DNA from: Phylloscopus collybita
Taxonomy: Eukaryota; Chordata; Aves; Passeriformes; Phylloscopidae
Assembly (NCBI GenBank): GCA_027886175.1
Contig: JAJNNQ010000013.1
Coordinates: 186,001-250,000 of the forward strand
Length of the DNA stretch: 64,000 nucleotides
Direction of reading: 5' to 3'
A program made the position numbers and the translations under genes. Each line of letters starts with the position of its first letter. Position 1 is the stretch's first letter. Below are positions 47,663 through 60,374 of this stretch, piece after piece. The notes below the pieces were generated by a model, which saw only the letters and a program-made list of their open reading frames with translations, was not told where the DNA came from and did not search any database.

Positions 47663-49094
47663 TGGCTTCCCTGATTCCAGGATTTAAATTGGAGTCATTT
47701 TTGGTAAGTCTTGGCCTTTTTCAGTGGCCCTCATTTCATCTCAGTCTCTTTGGTGGCAATCACTCCATTTCCAAATTTTCTCGGTTTTTTTCGCTTGCGC
47801 TGTTTTGGGTCATATCTCCTTTCCAGAGGGGTTGTTAGACTTTGTTCTCTGATTTCAAGATTTCGTTCCCTTTCCTGAAAGGAAGACTTTCCTTTCAGGA
47901 AAGGGAACGAAATCTTGCGATTTTAATGAGCATTAATTGGGCAAGATTCCGTCCATTTCCCTGCACTTCTGGCCACCCCATTCACTTTTATGGTTTTCGC
48001 TTGCTACTGTCATTTTTCCATGGTTTTTTTTTCCATTTCACTTCTGAGACATCTTCTCCTATCTCTTGTTTTGCATGGCTTCCCTGATTCCAGGATTTAA
48101 ATTGGAGTCATTTTTGGTAAGTCTTGGCCTTTTTCAGTGGCCCTCATTTCATCTCAGTCTCTTTGGTGGCAATCACTCCATTTCCAAATTTTCTCGTTTT
48201 TTTTCGCTTGCGCTGTTTTGGGTCATATCTCCTTTCCAGAGGGGTTGTTAGACTTTGTTCTCTGATTTCAAGATTTCGTTCCCTTTCCTGAAAGGAAGAC
48301 TTTCCTTTCAGGAAAGGGAACGAAATCTTGCGATTTTAATGAGCATTAATTGGGCAAGCTTCTGTCCATTTCCCTGCACTTCTGCCCACCCCATTCACTT
48401 TTACGGTTTTCGCTTGCTTTTGTCATTTTTCCATGGTTTTTTTTTCCATTTCACTTCTGAGACATCTTCTCCTATCTCTTGTTTTGCATGGCTTCCCTGA
48501 TTCCAGGATTTAAATTGGAGTCATTTTTGGTAAGTCTTGGCCTTTTTCAGTGGCCCTCATTTCATCTCAGTCTCTTTGGTGGCAATCACTCCATTTCCAA
48601 ATTTTCTCGGTTTTTTTCGCTTGCGCTGTTTTGGGTCATATCTCCTTTCCAGAGGGGTTGTTAGACTTTGTTCTCTGATTTCAAGATTTTGTTCCCTTTC
48701 CTGAAAGGAAGACTTTCCTTTCAGGAAAGAGAACGAAATCTTGCGATTTTAATGAGCATTAATTGGGCAAGCTTCCGTCCATTTCCCTGCACTTCTGGCC
48801 ACCCCATTCACTTTTATGGTTTTCGCTTGCTTCTGTCATTTTTCCATGGTTTTTTTTTCCATTTCACTTCTGAGATATCTTCTCCTAACTCTTGTTTTGC
48901 ATGGCTTCCCTGATTCCAGGGTTTAAATTGGAGTCATTTTTGGTAAGTCTTGGCCTTTTTCAGTGGCCCTCATTTCATCTCAGTCTCTTTGGTGGCAATC
49001 ACTCCATTTCCAAATTTTCTCGGTTTTTTTCGCTCGCGCTGTTTTGGGTCATATCTCCTTTCCAGAGGGGTTGTTAGACTTTGTTCTCTGATTT

Positions 49095-49151
49095 CAAGAT
49101 TTCGTTCCCTTTCCGGAAAGGAAGACTTTCCGGAAAGGGAACGAAATCTTG
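49095..49151. repeat. 57-bp palindrome, both arms CCGG, 5-bp deletion in right arm
   Basis: The right arm is CTTTCCGGAAAGGG with five bases missing. The structure re-registers to perfect 26-bp arms around a GAAGA loop. Confidence 0.93.
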
Positions 49152-50066
49152 CGATTTTAATGAGCATTAATTGGGCAAGCTTCCATCCATTTCCCTGCAC
49201 TTCTGGCCACCCCATTCACTTTTTTGGTTGTTGCTTGCTTCTGTCATTTTTTTTTTTTTTCCATTTTACTTCTGAGACATCTTCTCCTATCTCTTGTTTT
49301 GCATGGCTTCCCTGATTCCAGGATTTAAATTGGAGTCTTTTTTGGTAAGTCTTGGCCTTTTTCAGTGGCCCTCATTTCATCTCAGTCTCTTTGGTGGCAA
49401 TCACTCCATTTCCAAATTTTCTCGGTTTTTTTCGCTTGCGCTGTTTTGGGTCATATCTCCTTTCCAGAGGGGTTGTTAGACTTTGTTCTCTGATTTCAAG
49501 ATTTCGTTCCCTTTCCTGAAAGGAAGACTTTCCTTTCAGGAAAGGGAACGAAATCTTGCGATATTAATGAGCATTAATTGGGCAAGCTTCCGTCCATTTC
49601 CCTGCACTTCTGGCCACCCCATTCACTTTTATGGTTTTCGCTTGCTTCTGTCATTTTTTATTTTTTGTTTTTTCCATTTCACTTCTGAGATATCTTCTCC
49701 TATCTCTAGTTTTGCATGGCCTTTCTGATTCCAGGGTTTAAATTGGAGTTATTTTTGGTAAGTCTTGGCCTTTTTCAGTGGCCCTCATTTCATCTCAGTC
49801 TCTTTGGTGGCAATCACTCCATTTCCAAATTTTCTCGGTTTTTTTCGCTTGCGCTGTTTTGGGTCATATCTCCCTTCCAGAGGGGTTGTTAGACTTTGTT
49901 CTCTGATTTCAAGATTTCGTTCCCTTTCCTGAAAGGAAGACTTTCCTTTCAGGAAAGGGAACGAAATCTTGTGATTTTAATGAGCATTAATTGGGCAAGC
50001 TTCCGTCCATTTCCCTGCACTTCTGGCCACCCCATTCACTTTTATGGTTTTTGCTTGCTTCTGTCA

Positions 50067-50087
50067 TTTTTTTTTTTTTTTTTTTTT
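50067..50087. repeat. Expanded poly-T tract (T21)
   Basis: A run of 21 T follows CTGTCA in the monomer at 49716. CCATGG is lost. Confidence 0.9.
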
Positions 50088-50222
50088 CCATTTCACTTCT
50101 GAGACATCTTCTCCTATCTCTTGTTTTGCATGGCCTTTCTGATTCCAGGGTTTAAATTGGAGTCATTTTTGGTAAGTCTTGGCCTTTTTCAGTGGCCCTC
50201 ATTTCATCTCAGTCTCTTTGGT

Positions 50223-50280
50223 AGTAATCACTCCATTTGAATATTGTCTCGGTTTTTTTCGCTTGCGCTGTTTAGGGTCT
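50223..50280. repeat. Most diverged patch of the array
   Basis: About eight substitutions fall within 58 bp: GGTAGTAATC for GGTGGCAATC, TTTGAATATTGTC for TTTCCAAATTTTC, GTTTAGGG for GTTTTGGG and TCTTATC for TCATATC. Neighbouring stretches of the same monomer are near consensus, so the changes are clustered. Confidence 0.85.
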
Positions 50281-53200
50281 TATCTCCTTTCCAGAGGGGT
50301 TGTTAGACTTTGTTCTCTGATTTCAAGATTTCGTTCCCTTTCCTGAAAGGAAGACTTTCCTTTCAGGAAAGGGAACGAAATCTTGCGATTTTAATGAGCA
50401 TTAATTGGGCAAGCTTCCGTCCATTTCCCTGCACTTCTGGCCACCCCATTCACTTTTATGGTTTTCGCTTGCTTCTGTCATTTTTTATTTTTTTTTTTTT
50501 TATTTCACTTCTGAGATATCTTCTCCTATCTCTTGTTTTGCATGGCTTCCCTGATTCCAGGATTTAAATTGGAGTCATTTTTGGTAAGTCTTGGCCTTTT
50601 TCAGTGGCCCTCATTTCATCTCAGTCTCTTTGGTGGCAATCACTCCATTTCCAAATTTTCTCGGTTTTTTTTCGCTTGCGCTGTTTTGGGTCATATCTCC
50701 TTTCCAGAGGGGTTGTTAGACTTTGTTTTCTGATTTCAAGATTTCGTTCCCTTTCCTGAAAGGAAGACTTTCCTTTCAGGAAAGGGAACGAAATCTTGCG
50801 ATTTTAATGAGCATTAATTGGGCAAGCTTCCGTCCATTTCCCTGCACTTCTGGCCACCCCATTCACTTTTACGGTTTTCGCTTGCTTCTGTCATTTTTCC
50901 ATGGTTTTTTTTTCCATTTCACTTCTGAGACATCTTCTCCTATCTCTTGTTTTGCATGGCTTCCCTGATTCCAGGATTTAAATTGGAGTCATTTTTGGTA
51001 AGTCTTGGCCTTTTTCAGTGGCCCTCATTTCATCTCAGTCTCTTTGGTGGCAATCACTCCATTTGCAAATTTTCTCGGTTTTTTTCGCTTGCGCTGTTTT
51101 GGGTCATATCTCCTTTCCAGAGGGGTTGTTAGACTTTGTTCTCTGATTTCAAGATTTCGTTCCCTTTCCTGAAAGGAAGATTTCCTTTCAGGAAAGGGAA
51201 CGAAATCTTGCGATTTTAATGAGCATTAATTGGGCAAGCTTCCGTCCATTTCCCTGCACTTCTGGCCACCCCATTCACTTTTATGGTTTTCGCTTGCTTC
51301 TGTCATTTTTCCATGTTTTTTTTTTCCATTTCAGTTCTGAGATATCTTCTCCTATCTCTAGTTTTGCATGTCTTCCCTGATTCCAGGATTTAAATTGGAG
51401 TCATTTTTGGTAAGTCTTGGCCTTTTTCAGTGGCCCTCATTTCATCTCAGTCTCTTTGGTGGCAATCACTCCATTTCCAAATTTTCTCGGTTTTTTTCGC
51501 TTGCGCTGTTTTGGGTCATATCTCCTTTCCAGAGGGGTTGTTAGACTTTGTTCTCTGATTTCAAGATTTCGTTCCCTTTCCTGAAAGGAAGACTTTCCTT
51601 TCAGGAAAGGGAACGAAATCTTGCGATTTTAATGAGCATTAATTGGGCGAGCTTCCGTCCATTTCCCTGCACTTCTGGCCAGCCCATTCACTTTTATGGT
51701 TTTCGCTTGCTTCTGTCATTTTTTTTTTTTTTTTCCATTTCACTTCTGAGACATCTTCTCCTATCTCTTGTTTTGCATGGCTTCCCTGATTCCAGGATTT
51801 AAATTGGAGTCATTTTTGGTAAGTCTTGGCCTTTTTCAGCGGCCCTCATTTCATCTCAGTCTCTTTGGCGGCAATCACTCCATTTCCAAATTTTCTCGGT
51901 TTTTTTTGCTTGCGCTGTTTTGGGTCATATCTCCTTTCCAGAGGGGTTGTTAGACTTTGTTCTCTGATTTCAAGATTTCGTTCCCTTTCCTGAAAGGAAG
52001 ACTTTCCTTTCAGGATAGGGAACGAAATCTTGCGATTTTAATGAGCATTAATTGGGCAAGCTTCCGTCCATTTCCCTGCACTTCTGGCCACCCCATTCAC
52101 TTTTATGGTTTTCGCTTGCTTCTGTCATTTTTCCATGGTTTTTTTTTTCCATTTCACTTCTGAGACATCTTCTCCTATCTCTTGTTTTGCATGGCTTCCC
52201 TGATTCCAGGATTTAAATTGGAGTCATTTTTGGTAAGTCTTGGCCTTTTTCAGTGGCCCTCATTTCATCTCAGTCTCTTTGGTGGCAATCACTCCATTTC
52301 CAAATTTTCTCGGTTTTTTTCGCTTGCGCTGTTTTGGGTCATATCTCCTTTCCAGAGGGGTTGTTAGACTTTGTTCTCTGATTTCAAGATTTCGTTCCCT
52401 TTCCTGAAAGGAAGACTTTCCTTTCAGGAAAGGGAACGAAATCTTGCGATTTTAATGAGCATTAATTGGGCAAGCTTCCGTCCATTTCCCTGCACTTCTG
52501 GCCACCCCATTCACTTTTATGGTTTTCGCTTGCTTCTGTCATTTTTTTTTTTTTTTCCATTTCACTTCTGAGACATCTTCTCCTATCTCTTGTTTTGCAT
52601 GGCTTCCCTGATTCCAGGATTTAAATTGGAGTCATTTTTGGTAAGTCTTGGCCTTTTTCAGCGGCCCTCATTTCATCTCAGTCTCTTTGGCGGCAATCAC
52701 TCTATTTCCAAATTTTCTCGGTTTTTTTTGCTTGCGCTGTTTAGGGTCATATCTCCTTTCCAGAGGGGTTGTTAGACTTTGTTCTCTGATTTCAAGATTT
52801 CGTTCCCTTTCCTGAAAGGAAGACTTTCCTTTCAGGATAGGGAACGAAATCTTGCGATTTTAATGAGCATTAATTGGGCAAGCTTCCGTCCATTTCCCTG
52901 CACTTCTGGCCACCCCATTCACTTTTATGGTTTTCGCTTGCTTCTGTCATTTTTTATTTTTTTTTTTTTTATTTCACTTCTGAGATATCTTCTCCTATCT
53001 CTTGTTTTGCATGGCTTCCCTGATTCCAGGATTTAAATTGGAGTCATTTTTGGTAAGTCTTGGCCTTTTTCAGTGGCCCTCATTTCATCTCAGTCTCTTT
53101 GGTGGCAATCACTCCATTTCCAAATTTTCTCGGTTTTTTTTCGCTTGCGCTGTTTTGGGTCATATCTCCTTTCCAGAGGGGTTGTTAGACTTTGTTTTCT

Positions 53201-54270
53201 GATTTCAAGATTTCGCTCCCTTTCCTGAAAGGAAGACTTTCCTTTCAGGAAAGGGAACGAAATCTTGCGATTTTAATGAGCATTAATTGGGCAAGCTTCC
53301 GTCCATTTCCCTGCACTTCTGGCCACCCCATTCACTTTTACGGTTTTCGCTTGCTTCTGTCATTTTTCCATGGTTTTTTTTTCCATTTCACTTCTGAGAC
53401 ATCTTCTCCTATCTCTTGTTTTGCATGGCTTCCCTGATTCCAGGATTTAAATTGGAGTCATTTTTGGTAAGTCTTGGCCTTTTTCAGTGGCCCTCATTTC
53501 ATCTCAGTCTCTTTGGTGGCAATCACTCCATTTGCAAATTTTCTCGGTTTTTTTCGCTTGCGCTGTTTTGGGTCATATCTCCTTTCCAGAGGGGTTGTTA
53601 GACTTTGTTCTCTGATTTCAAGATTTCGTTCCCTTTCCTGAAAGGAAGACTTTCCTTTCAGGAAAGGGAACGAAATCTTGCGATTTTAATGAGCATTAAT
53701 TGGGCAAGCTTCCGTCCATTTCCCTGCACTTCTGGCCACCCCATTCACTTTTATGGTTTTCGCTTGCTTCTGTCATTTTTCCATGTTTTTTTTTTCCATT
53801 TCAGTTCTGAGATATCTTCTCCTATCTCTAGTTTTGCATGTCTTCCCTGATTCCAGGATTTAAATTGGAGTCATTTTTGGTAAGTCTTGGCCTTTTTCAG
53901 TGGCCCTCATTTCATCTCAGTCTCTTTGGTGGCAATCACTCCATTTCCAAATTTTCTCGGTTTTTTTCGCTTGCGCTGTTTTGGGTCATATCTCCTTTCC
54001 AGAGGGGTTGTTAGACTTTGTTCTCTGATTTCAAGATTTCGTTCCCTTTCCTGAAAGGAAGACTTTCCTTTCAGGAAAGGGAACGAAATCTTGCGATTTT
54101 AATGAGCATTAATTGGGCGAGCTTCCGTCCATTTCCCTGCACTTCTGGCCACCCCATTCACTTTTATGGTTTTCGCTTGCTTCTGTCATTTTTTTTTTTT
54201 TTTTCCATTTCACTTCTGAGACATCTTCTCCTATCTCTTGTTTTGCATGGCTTCCCTGATTCCAGGATTT
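50260..54270. repeat. 6-mer duplication, period about 2469 bp
   Basis: Markers shared at about +2469 are the single-base change giving TTTAGGG (about 50271 and 52741), the ATTTCAC that replaces CCATTTCAC after a long T-tract (about 50502 and 52971), GACTTTGTTTTCTG (about 50721 and 53190), TTTGCAAATT (about 51063 and 53531) and GCATGTCTTCC (51366 and 53836). The left limit falls between the scrambled patch at 50223-50260 and TTTAGGG. The right limit is before the CAGCGG monomer at 51777. Confidence 0.8.
51777..53010. repeat. Dimer duplication, period 822 bp
   Basis: Monomers at 51777 and 52599 share CAGCGGCC, TTTGGCGGCAATC, TTTTTTTTGCTTGCG and the palindrome mismatch CAGGATAGGG. The same combination occurs at 29502 and 37750, more than 14 kb away, so this monomer type was spread by more than one copying event. 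Confidence 0.75.
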
Positions 54271-57200
54271 AAATTGGAGTCATTTTTGGTAAGTCTTGGC
54301 CTTTTTCAGTGGCCCTCATTTCATCTCAGTCTCTTTGGTGGCAATCACTCCATTTCCAAATTTTCTCGGTTTTTTTTCGCTTGCGCTGTTTTGGGTCATA
54401 TCTCCTTTCCAGAGGGGTTGTTAGACTTTGTTTTCTGATTTCAAGATTTCGTTCCCTTTCCTGAAAGGAAGATTTTCCTTTCAGGAAAGGGAACGAAATC
54501 TTGCGATTTTAATGAGCATTAATTGGGCAAGCTTCCGTCCATTTCCCTGCACTTCTGGCCACCCCATTCACTTTTATGGTTTTCGCTTGCTTCTGTCATT
54601 TTTCCATGTTTTTTTTTTCCATTTCAGTTCTGAGATATCTTCTCCTATCTCTAGTTTTGCATGTCTTCCCTGATTCCAGGATTTAAATTGGAGTCATTTT
54701 TGGTAAGTCTTGGCCTTTTTCAGTGGCCCTCATTTCATCTCAGTCTCTTTGGTGGCAATCACTCCATTTCCAAATTTTCTCGGTTTTTTTCGCTTGCGCT
54801 GTTTTGGGTCATATCTCCTTTCCAGAGGGGTTGTTAGACTTTGTTCTCTGATTTCAAGATTTCGTTCCCTTTCCTGAAAGGAAGACTTTCCTTTCAGGAA
54901 AGAGAACGAAATCTTGCGATTTTAATGAGCATTAATTGGGCAAGCTTCCGTCCATTTCCCTGCACTTCTGGCCACCCCATTCACTTTTATGGTTTTCGCT
55001 TGCTTCTGTCATTTTTTATTTTTTTTTTTCCATTTCACTTCTGAGACATCTTCTCCTATCTCTTGTTTTGCATGGCTTCCCTGATTCCAGGATTTAAATT
55101 GGAGTCATTTTTGGTAAGTCTTGGCCTTTTTCAGTGGCCCTCATTTCATCTCAGTCTCTTTGGTGGCAATCACTCCATTTCCAAATTTTCTCGGTTTTTT
55201 TCGCTTGCGCTGTTTTGGGTCATATCTCCTTTCCAGAGGGGTTGTTAGACTTTGTTCTCTGATTTCAAGATTTCGTTCCCTTTCCTGAAAGGAAGACTTT
55301 CCTTTCAGGAAAGGGAACGAAATCTTGCGATTTTAATGAGCATTAATTGGGCAAGAGTCCGTCCATTTCCCTGCACTTCTGGCCACCCCATTCACTTTTA
55401 TGGTTTTCGCTTGCTTTTGTCATTTTTCCATGGTTTTTTTTTTCCATTTCACTTCTGAGACATCTTCTCCTATCTCTTGTTATGCAGGGCTTCCCTGATT
55501 CCAAGATGTAAATTGGAGTCATTTTTGGTAAGTCTTGGCCTTTTTCAGTGGCCCTCATTTCATCTCAGTCTCTTTGGTGGCAATCACTCTATTTCCAAAT
55601 TTTCTCGGTTTTTTTCGCTTGCGCTGTTTTGGGTCATATCTCCTTTCCAGAGGGGTTGTTAGACTTTGTTCTCTGATTTCAAGATTTCGTTCCCTTTCCT
55701 GAAAGGAAGACTTTCCTTTCAGGAAAGGGAACGAAATCTTGCGATTTTAATGAGCATTAATTGGGCAAGCTTCCGTCCATTTCCCTGCACTTCTGGCCAC
55801 CCCATTCACTTTTATGGTTTTCGCTTGCTTCTGTCATTTTTCCATGGTTTTTTTTTCCATTTCACTTCTGAGACATCTTCTCCTATCTCTTGTTTTGCAT
55901 GGCTTCCCTGATTCCAGGATTTAAATTGGAGTCATTTTTGGTAAGTCTTGGCCTTTTTCAGTGGCCCTCATTTCATCTCAGTCTCTTTGGTGGCAATCAC
56001 TCCATTTCCAAATTTTCTCGGTTTTTTTCGCTTGCGCTGTTTTGGGTCATATCTCCTTTCCAGAGGGGTTGTTAGACTTTGTTCTCTGATTTCAAGATTT
56101 CGTTCCCTTTCCTGAAAGGAAGACTTTCCTTTCAGGAAAGGGAACGAAATCTTGCGATTTTAATGAGCATTAATTGGGCAAGCTTCCTTCCATTTCCCTG
56201 CACTTCTGGCCACCCCATTCACTTTTATGGTTTTCGCTTGCTTTTGTCATTTTTCCATGGTTTTTTTTTTCCATTTCACTTCTGAGACATCTTCTCCCAT
56301 CTCTTGTTTTGCATGGCTTCCCTGATTCCAGGATTTAAATTGGAGTCATTTTTGGTAAGTCTTGGCCTTTTTCAGTGGCCCTCATTTCATCTCAGTCTCT
56401 TTGGTGGCAATCACTCCATTTCCAAATTTTCTCAGTTTTTTTCGCTTGCGCTGTTTTGGGTCGTATCTCCTTTCCAGAGGGGTTGTTAGACTTTGTTCTC
56501 TGATTTCAAGATTTCGTTCCCTTTCCTGAAAGGAAGACTTTCCTTTCAGGAAAGGGAACGAAATCTTGCGATTTTAATGAGCATTAATTGGGCAAGCTTC
56601 CGTCCATTTCCCTGCACTTCTGGCCACCCCATTCACTTTTATGGTTTTCGCTTGCTTCTGTCATTTTTTATTTTTTGTTTTTTCCATTTCACTTCTGAGA
56701 TATCTTCTCCTAACTCTTGTTTTGCATGGCTTCCCTGATTCCAGGGTTTAAATTGGAGTCATTTTTGGTAAGTCTTGGCCTTTTTCAGTGGCCCTCATTT
56801 CATCTCAGTCTCTTTGGTGGCAATCACTCCATTTCCAAATTTTCTCGGTTTTTTTCGCTTGCGCTGTTTTGGGTCATATCTCCCTTCCAGAGGGGTTGTT
56901 AGACTTTGTTCTCTGATTTCAAGATTTCGTTCCCTTTCCTGAAAGGAAGACTTTCCTTTCAGGAAAGGGAACGAAATCTTGCGATTTTAATGAGCATTAA
57001 TTGGGCAAGCTTCCGTCCATTTCCCTGCACTTCTGGCCACCCCATTCACTTTTATGGTTTTCGCTTGCTTCTGTCATTTTTTTTTTTTTTCCATTTCACT
57101 TCTGAGACATCTTCTCCTATCTCTTGTTTTGCATGGCTTCCCTGATTCCAGGATTTAAATTGGAGTCATTTTTGGTAAGTCTTGGCCTTTTTCAGTGGCC

Positions 57201-57483
57201 CTCATTTCATCTCAGTCTCTTTGGCGGCAATCACTCCATTTCCAAATTTTCTCGGTTTTTTTTGCTTGCGCTGTTTTGGGTCATATCTCCTTTCCAGAGG
57301 GGTTGTTAGACTTTGTTCTCTGATTTCAAGATTTCGTTCCCTTTCCTGAAAGGAAGACTTTCCTTTCAGGATAGGGAACGAAATCTTGCGATTTTAATGA
57401 GCATTAATTGGGCAAGCTTCCGTCCATTTCCCTGCACTTCTGGCCACCCCATTCACTTTTATGTTTTTCGCTTGCTTCTGTCA

Positions 57484-57506
57484 TTTTTTTTTTTTTTTTT
57501 TTTTTT
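57484..57506. repeat. Longest poly-T tract in the window (T23)
   Basis: A run of 23 T is followed by ATTTCAC in place of CCATTTCAC. The same ATTTCAC end follows the T21 run at 60354-60374, which lies in the matching monomer 2870 bp away, so the tract length changed after duplication. Confidence 0.9.
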
Positions 57507-58566
57507 ATTTCACTTCTGAGATATCTTCTCCTATCTCTTGTTTTGCATGGCTTCCCTGATTCCAGGATTTAAATTGGAGTCATTTTTGGTAAGTCTTGGC
57601 CGTTTTCAGTGGCCCTCATTTCATCTCAGTCTCTTTGGTGGCAATAACTCCATTTCCAAATTTTCTCGGTTTTTTTCGCTTGCGCTGTTTTGGGTCATAT
57701 CTCCTTTCCAGAGGGGTTGTTAGACTTTGTTCTCTGATTTCAAGATTTCGTTCCCTTTCCTGAAAGGAAGACTTTCCTTTCAGGAAAGGGAACGAAATCT
57801 TGCGATTTTAATGAGCATTAATTGGGCAAGCTTCCTTCCATTTCTCTGCACTTCTGGCCACCCCATTCACTTTTATAGTTTTCGCTTGCTTTTGTCATTT
57901 TTCCATGGTTTTTTTTTCCATTTCACTTCTGAGACATCTTCTCCTATCTCTAGTTTTGCATGGCTTCCCTGATTCCAGGATTTAAATTGGAGTCATTTTT
58001 GGTAAGTCTTGGCCTTTTTCAGTGGCCCTCATTTCATCTCAGTCTCTTTGGTGGCAATCACTCCATTTCCAAATTTTCTCGGTTTTTTTCGCTTGCGCTG
58101 TTTTGGGTCGTATCTCCTTTCCAGAGGGGTTGTTAGACTTTGTTCTCTGATTTCAAGATTTCGTTCCCTTTCCTGAAAGGAAGACTTTCCTTTCAGGAAA
58201 GAGAACGAAATCTTGCGATTTTAATGAGCATTAATTGGGCAAGCTTCCGTCCATTTCCCTGCACTTCTGGCCACCCCATTCACTTTTATGGTTTTCGCTT
58301 GCTTCTGTCATTTTTCCATGGTTTTTTTTTCCATTTCACTTCTGAGATATCTTCTCCTAACTCTTGTTTTGCATGGCTTCCCTGATTCCAGGGTTTAAAT
58401 TGGAGTCATTTTTGGTAAGTCTTGGCCTTTTTCAGTGGCCCTCATTTCATCTCAGTCTCTTTGGTGGCAATCACTCCATTTCCAAATTGTCTCGGTTTTT
58501 TTCGCTCGCGCTGTTTTGGGTCATATCTCCTTTCCAGAGGGGTTGTTAGACTTTGTTCTCTGATTT

Positions 58567-58623
58567 CAAGATTTCGTTCCCTTTCCTGAAAGGAAGACTT
58601 TCCGGAAAGGGAACGAAATCTTG
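58567..58623. repeat. 57-bp mixed palindrome (left CTG, right CCGG)
   Basis: The left arm is still consensus TTTCCTGAAAGG, while the right arm has lost TTTCA and reads CTTTCCGGAAAGG. This is a single 5-bp deletion from consensus and leaves one T-C mismatch in the re-registered stem. Confidence 0.93.
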
Positions 58624-59383
58624 CGATTTTAATGAGCATTAATTGGGCAAGCTTCCGTCCATTTCCCTGCACTTCTGGCCACCCCATTCACTTTTTTGGT
58701 TGTTGCTTGCTTCTGTCATTTTTTTTTTTTTTTCCATTTTACTTCTGAGACATCTTCTCCTATCTCTTGTTTTGCATGGCTTCCCTGATTCCAGGATTTA
58801 AATTGGAGTCATTTTTGGTAAGTCTTGGCCGTTTTCAGTGGCCCTCATTTCATCTCAGTCTCTTTGGTGGCAATCACTCCATTTCCAAATTTTCTCGGTT
58901 TTTTTCGCTTGCGCTGTTTTGGGTCATATCTCCTTTCCAGAGGGGTTGTTAGACTTTGTTCTCTGATTTCAAGATTTCGTTCCCTTTCCTGAAAGGAAGA
59001 CTTTCCTTTCAGGAAAGGGAACGAAATCTTGCGATTTTAATGAGCATTAATTGGGCAAGCTTCCGTCCATTTCCCTGCACTTCTGGCCACCCCATTCACT
59101 TTTATGGTTTTCGCTTGCTTCTGTCATTTTTTATTTTTTGTTTTTTTCCATTTCACTTCTGAGATATCTTCTCCTATCTCTAGTTTTGCATGGCTTCCCT
59201 GATTCCAGGATTTAAATTGGAGTCATTTTTGGTAAGTCTTGGCCTTTTTCAGTGGCCCTCATTTCATCTCAGTCTCTTTGGTGGCAATCACTCCATTTCC
59301 AAATTTTCTCGGTTTTTTTCGCTTGCGCTGTTTTGGGTCATATCTCCTTTCCAGAGGGGTTGTTAGACTTTGTTCTCTGATTT

Positions 59384-59440
59384 CAAGATTTCATTCCCTT
59401 TCCTGAAAGGAAGACTTTCCGGAAAGGGAACGAAATCTTG
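59384..59440. repeat. 57-bp mixed palindrome (left CTG, right CCGG)
   Basis: It has the same deletion form as 58567. The left arm has TTTCATTCCC in place of TTTCGTTCCC, a CpG transition that breaks a further pair. Confidence 0.93.
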
Positions 59441-59793
59441 CGATTTTAATGAGCATTAATTGGGCAAGCTTCCGTCCATTTCCCTGCACTTCTGGCCACC
59501 CCATTCACTTTTATGGTTTTCGCTTGCTTTTGTCATTTTTCCATGGTTTTTTTTTTTCCATTTCACTTCTGAGATATCTTCTCCTATCTCTTGTTTTGCA
59601 TGGCTTCCCTGATTCCAGGGTTTAAATTGGAGTCATTTTTGGAAAGTCTTGGCCTTTTTCAGTGGCCCTCATTTCATCTCAGTCTCTTTGGTGGCAATCA
59701 CTCCATTTCGTAATTTTCTCGGTTTTTTTTGCTTGCGCTGTTTTGGGTCATATCTCCTTTCCAGAGGGGTTGTTAGACTTTGTTCTCTGATTT

Positions 59794-59850
59794 CAAGATT
59801 TCGTTCCCTTTCCGGAAAGGAAGACTTTCCGGAAAGGGAATGAAATCTTG
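59794..59850. repeat. 57-bp palindrome, both arms CCGG
   Basis: It has the same form as at 49095, with one extra mismatch (GGAATGAAATC in the right arm). The flanking CTTGCAATTTT shows a further CpG-type change. Confidence 0.93.
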
Positions 59851-60353
59851 CAATTTTAATGAGCATTAATTGGGCAAGCTTCCGTCCATTTCCCTGCACT
59901 TCTGGCCACCCCATTCACTTTTATGGTTTTCGCTTGCTTCTGTCATTTTTTTTTTTTTTTCCATTTCACTTCTGAGACATCTTCTCCTATCTCTTGTTTT
60001 GCATGGCTTCCCTGATTCCAGGATTTAAATTGGAGTCATTTTTGGTAAGTCTTGGCCTTTTTCAGTGGCCCTCATTTCATCTCAGTCTCTTTGGCGGCAA
60101 TCACTCCATTTCCAAATTTTCTCGGTTTTTTTTGCTTGCGCTGTTTTGGGTCATATCTCCTTTCCAGAGGGGTTGTTAGACTTTGTTCTCTGATTTCAAG
60201 ATTTCGTTCCCTTTCCTGAAAGGAAGACTTTCCTTTCAGGATAGGGAACGAAATCTTGCGATTTTAATGAGCATTAATTGGGCAAGCTTCCGTCCATTTC
60301 CCTGCACTTCTGGCCACCCCATTCACTTTTATGGTTTTCGCTTGCTTCTGTCA

Positions 60354-60374
60354 TTTTTTTTTTTTTTTTTTTTT
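60354..60374. repeat. Expanded poly-T tract (T21)
   Basis: This is a run of 21 T with the ATTTCAC end shared with 57484-57506. The monomers also share TTTGGCGGCAATC and CAGGATAGGG, so they are duplicates that differ in tract length. Confidence 0.9.

Noticed and set aside
50271..52750. Plant-type telomere motif TTTAGGG
   Set aside because: It occurs singly (about 50271 and 52741) through one T-to-A change in GTTTTGGG, with no tandem telomere repeats.
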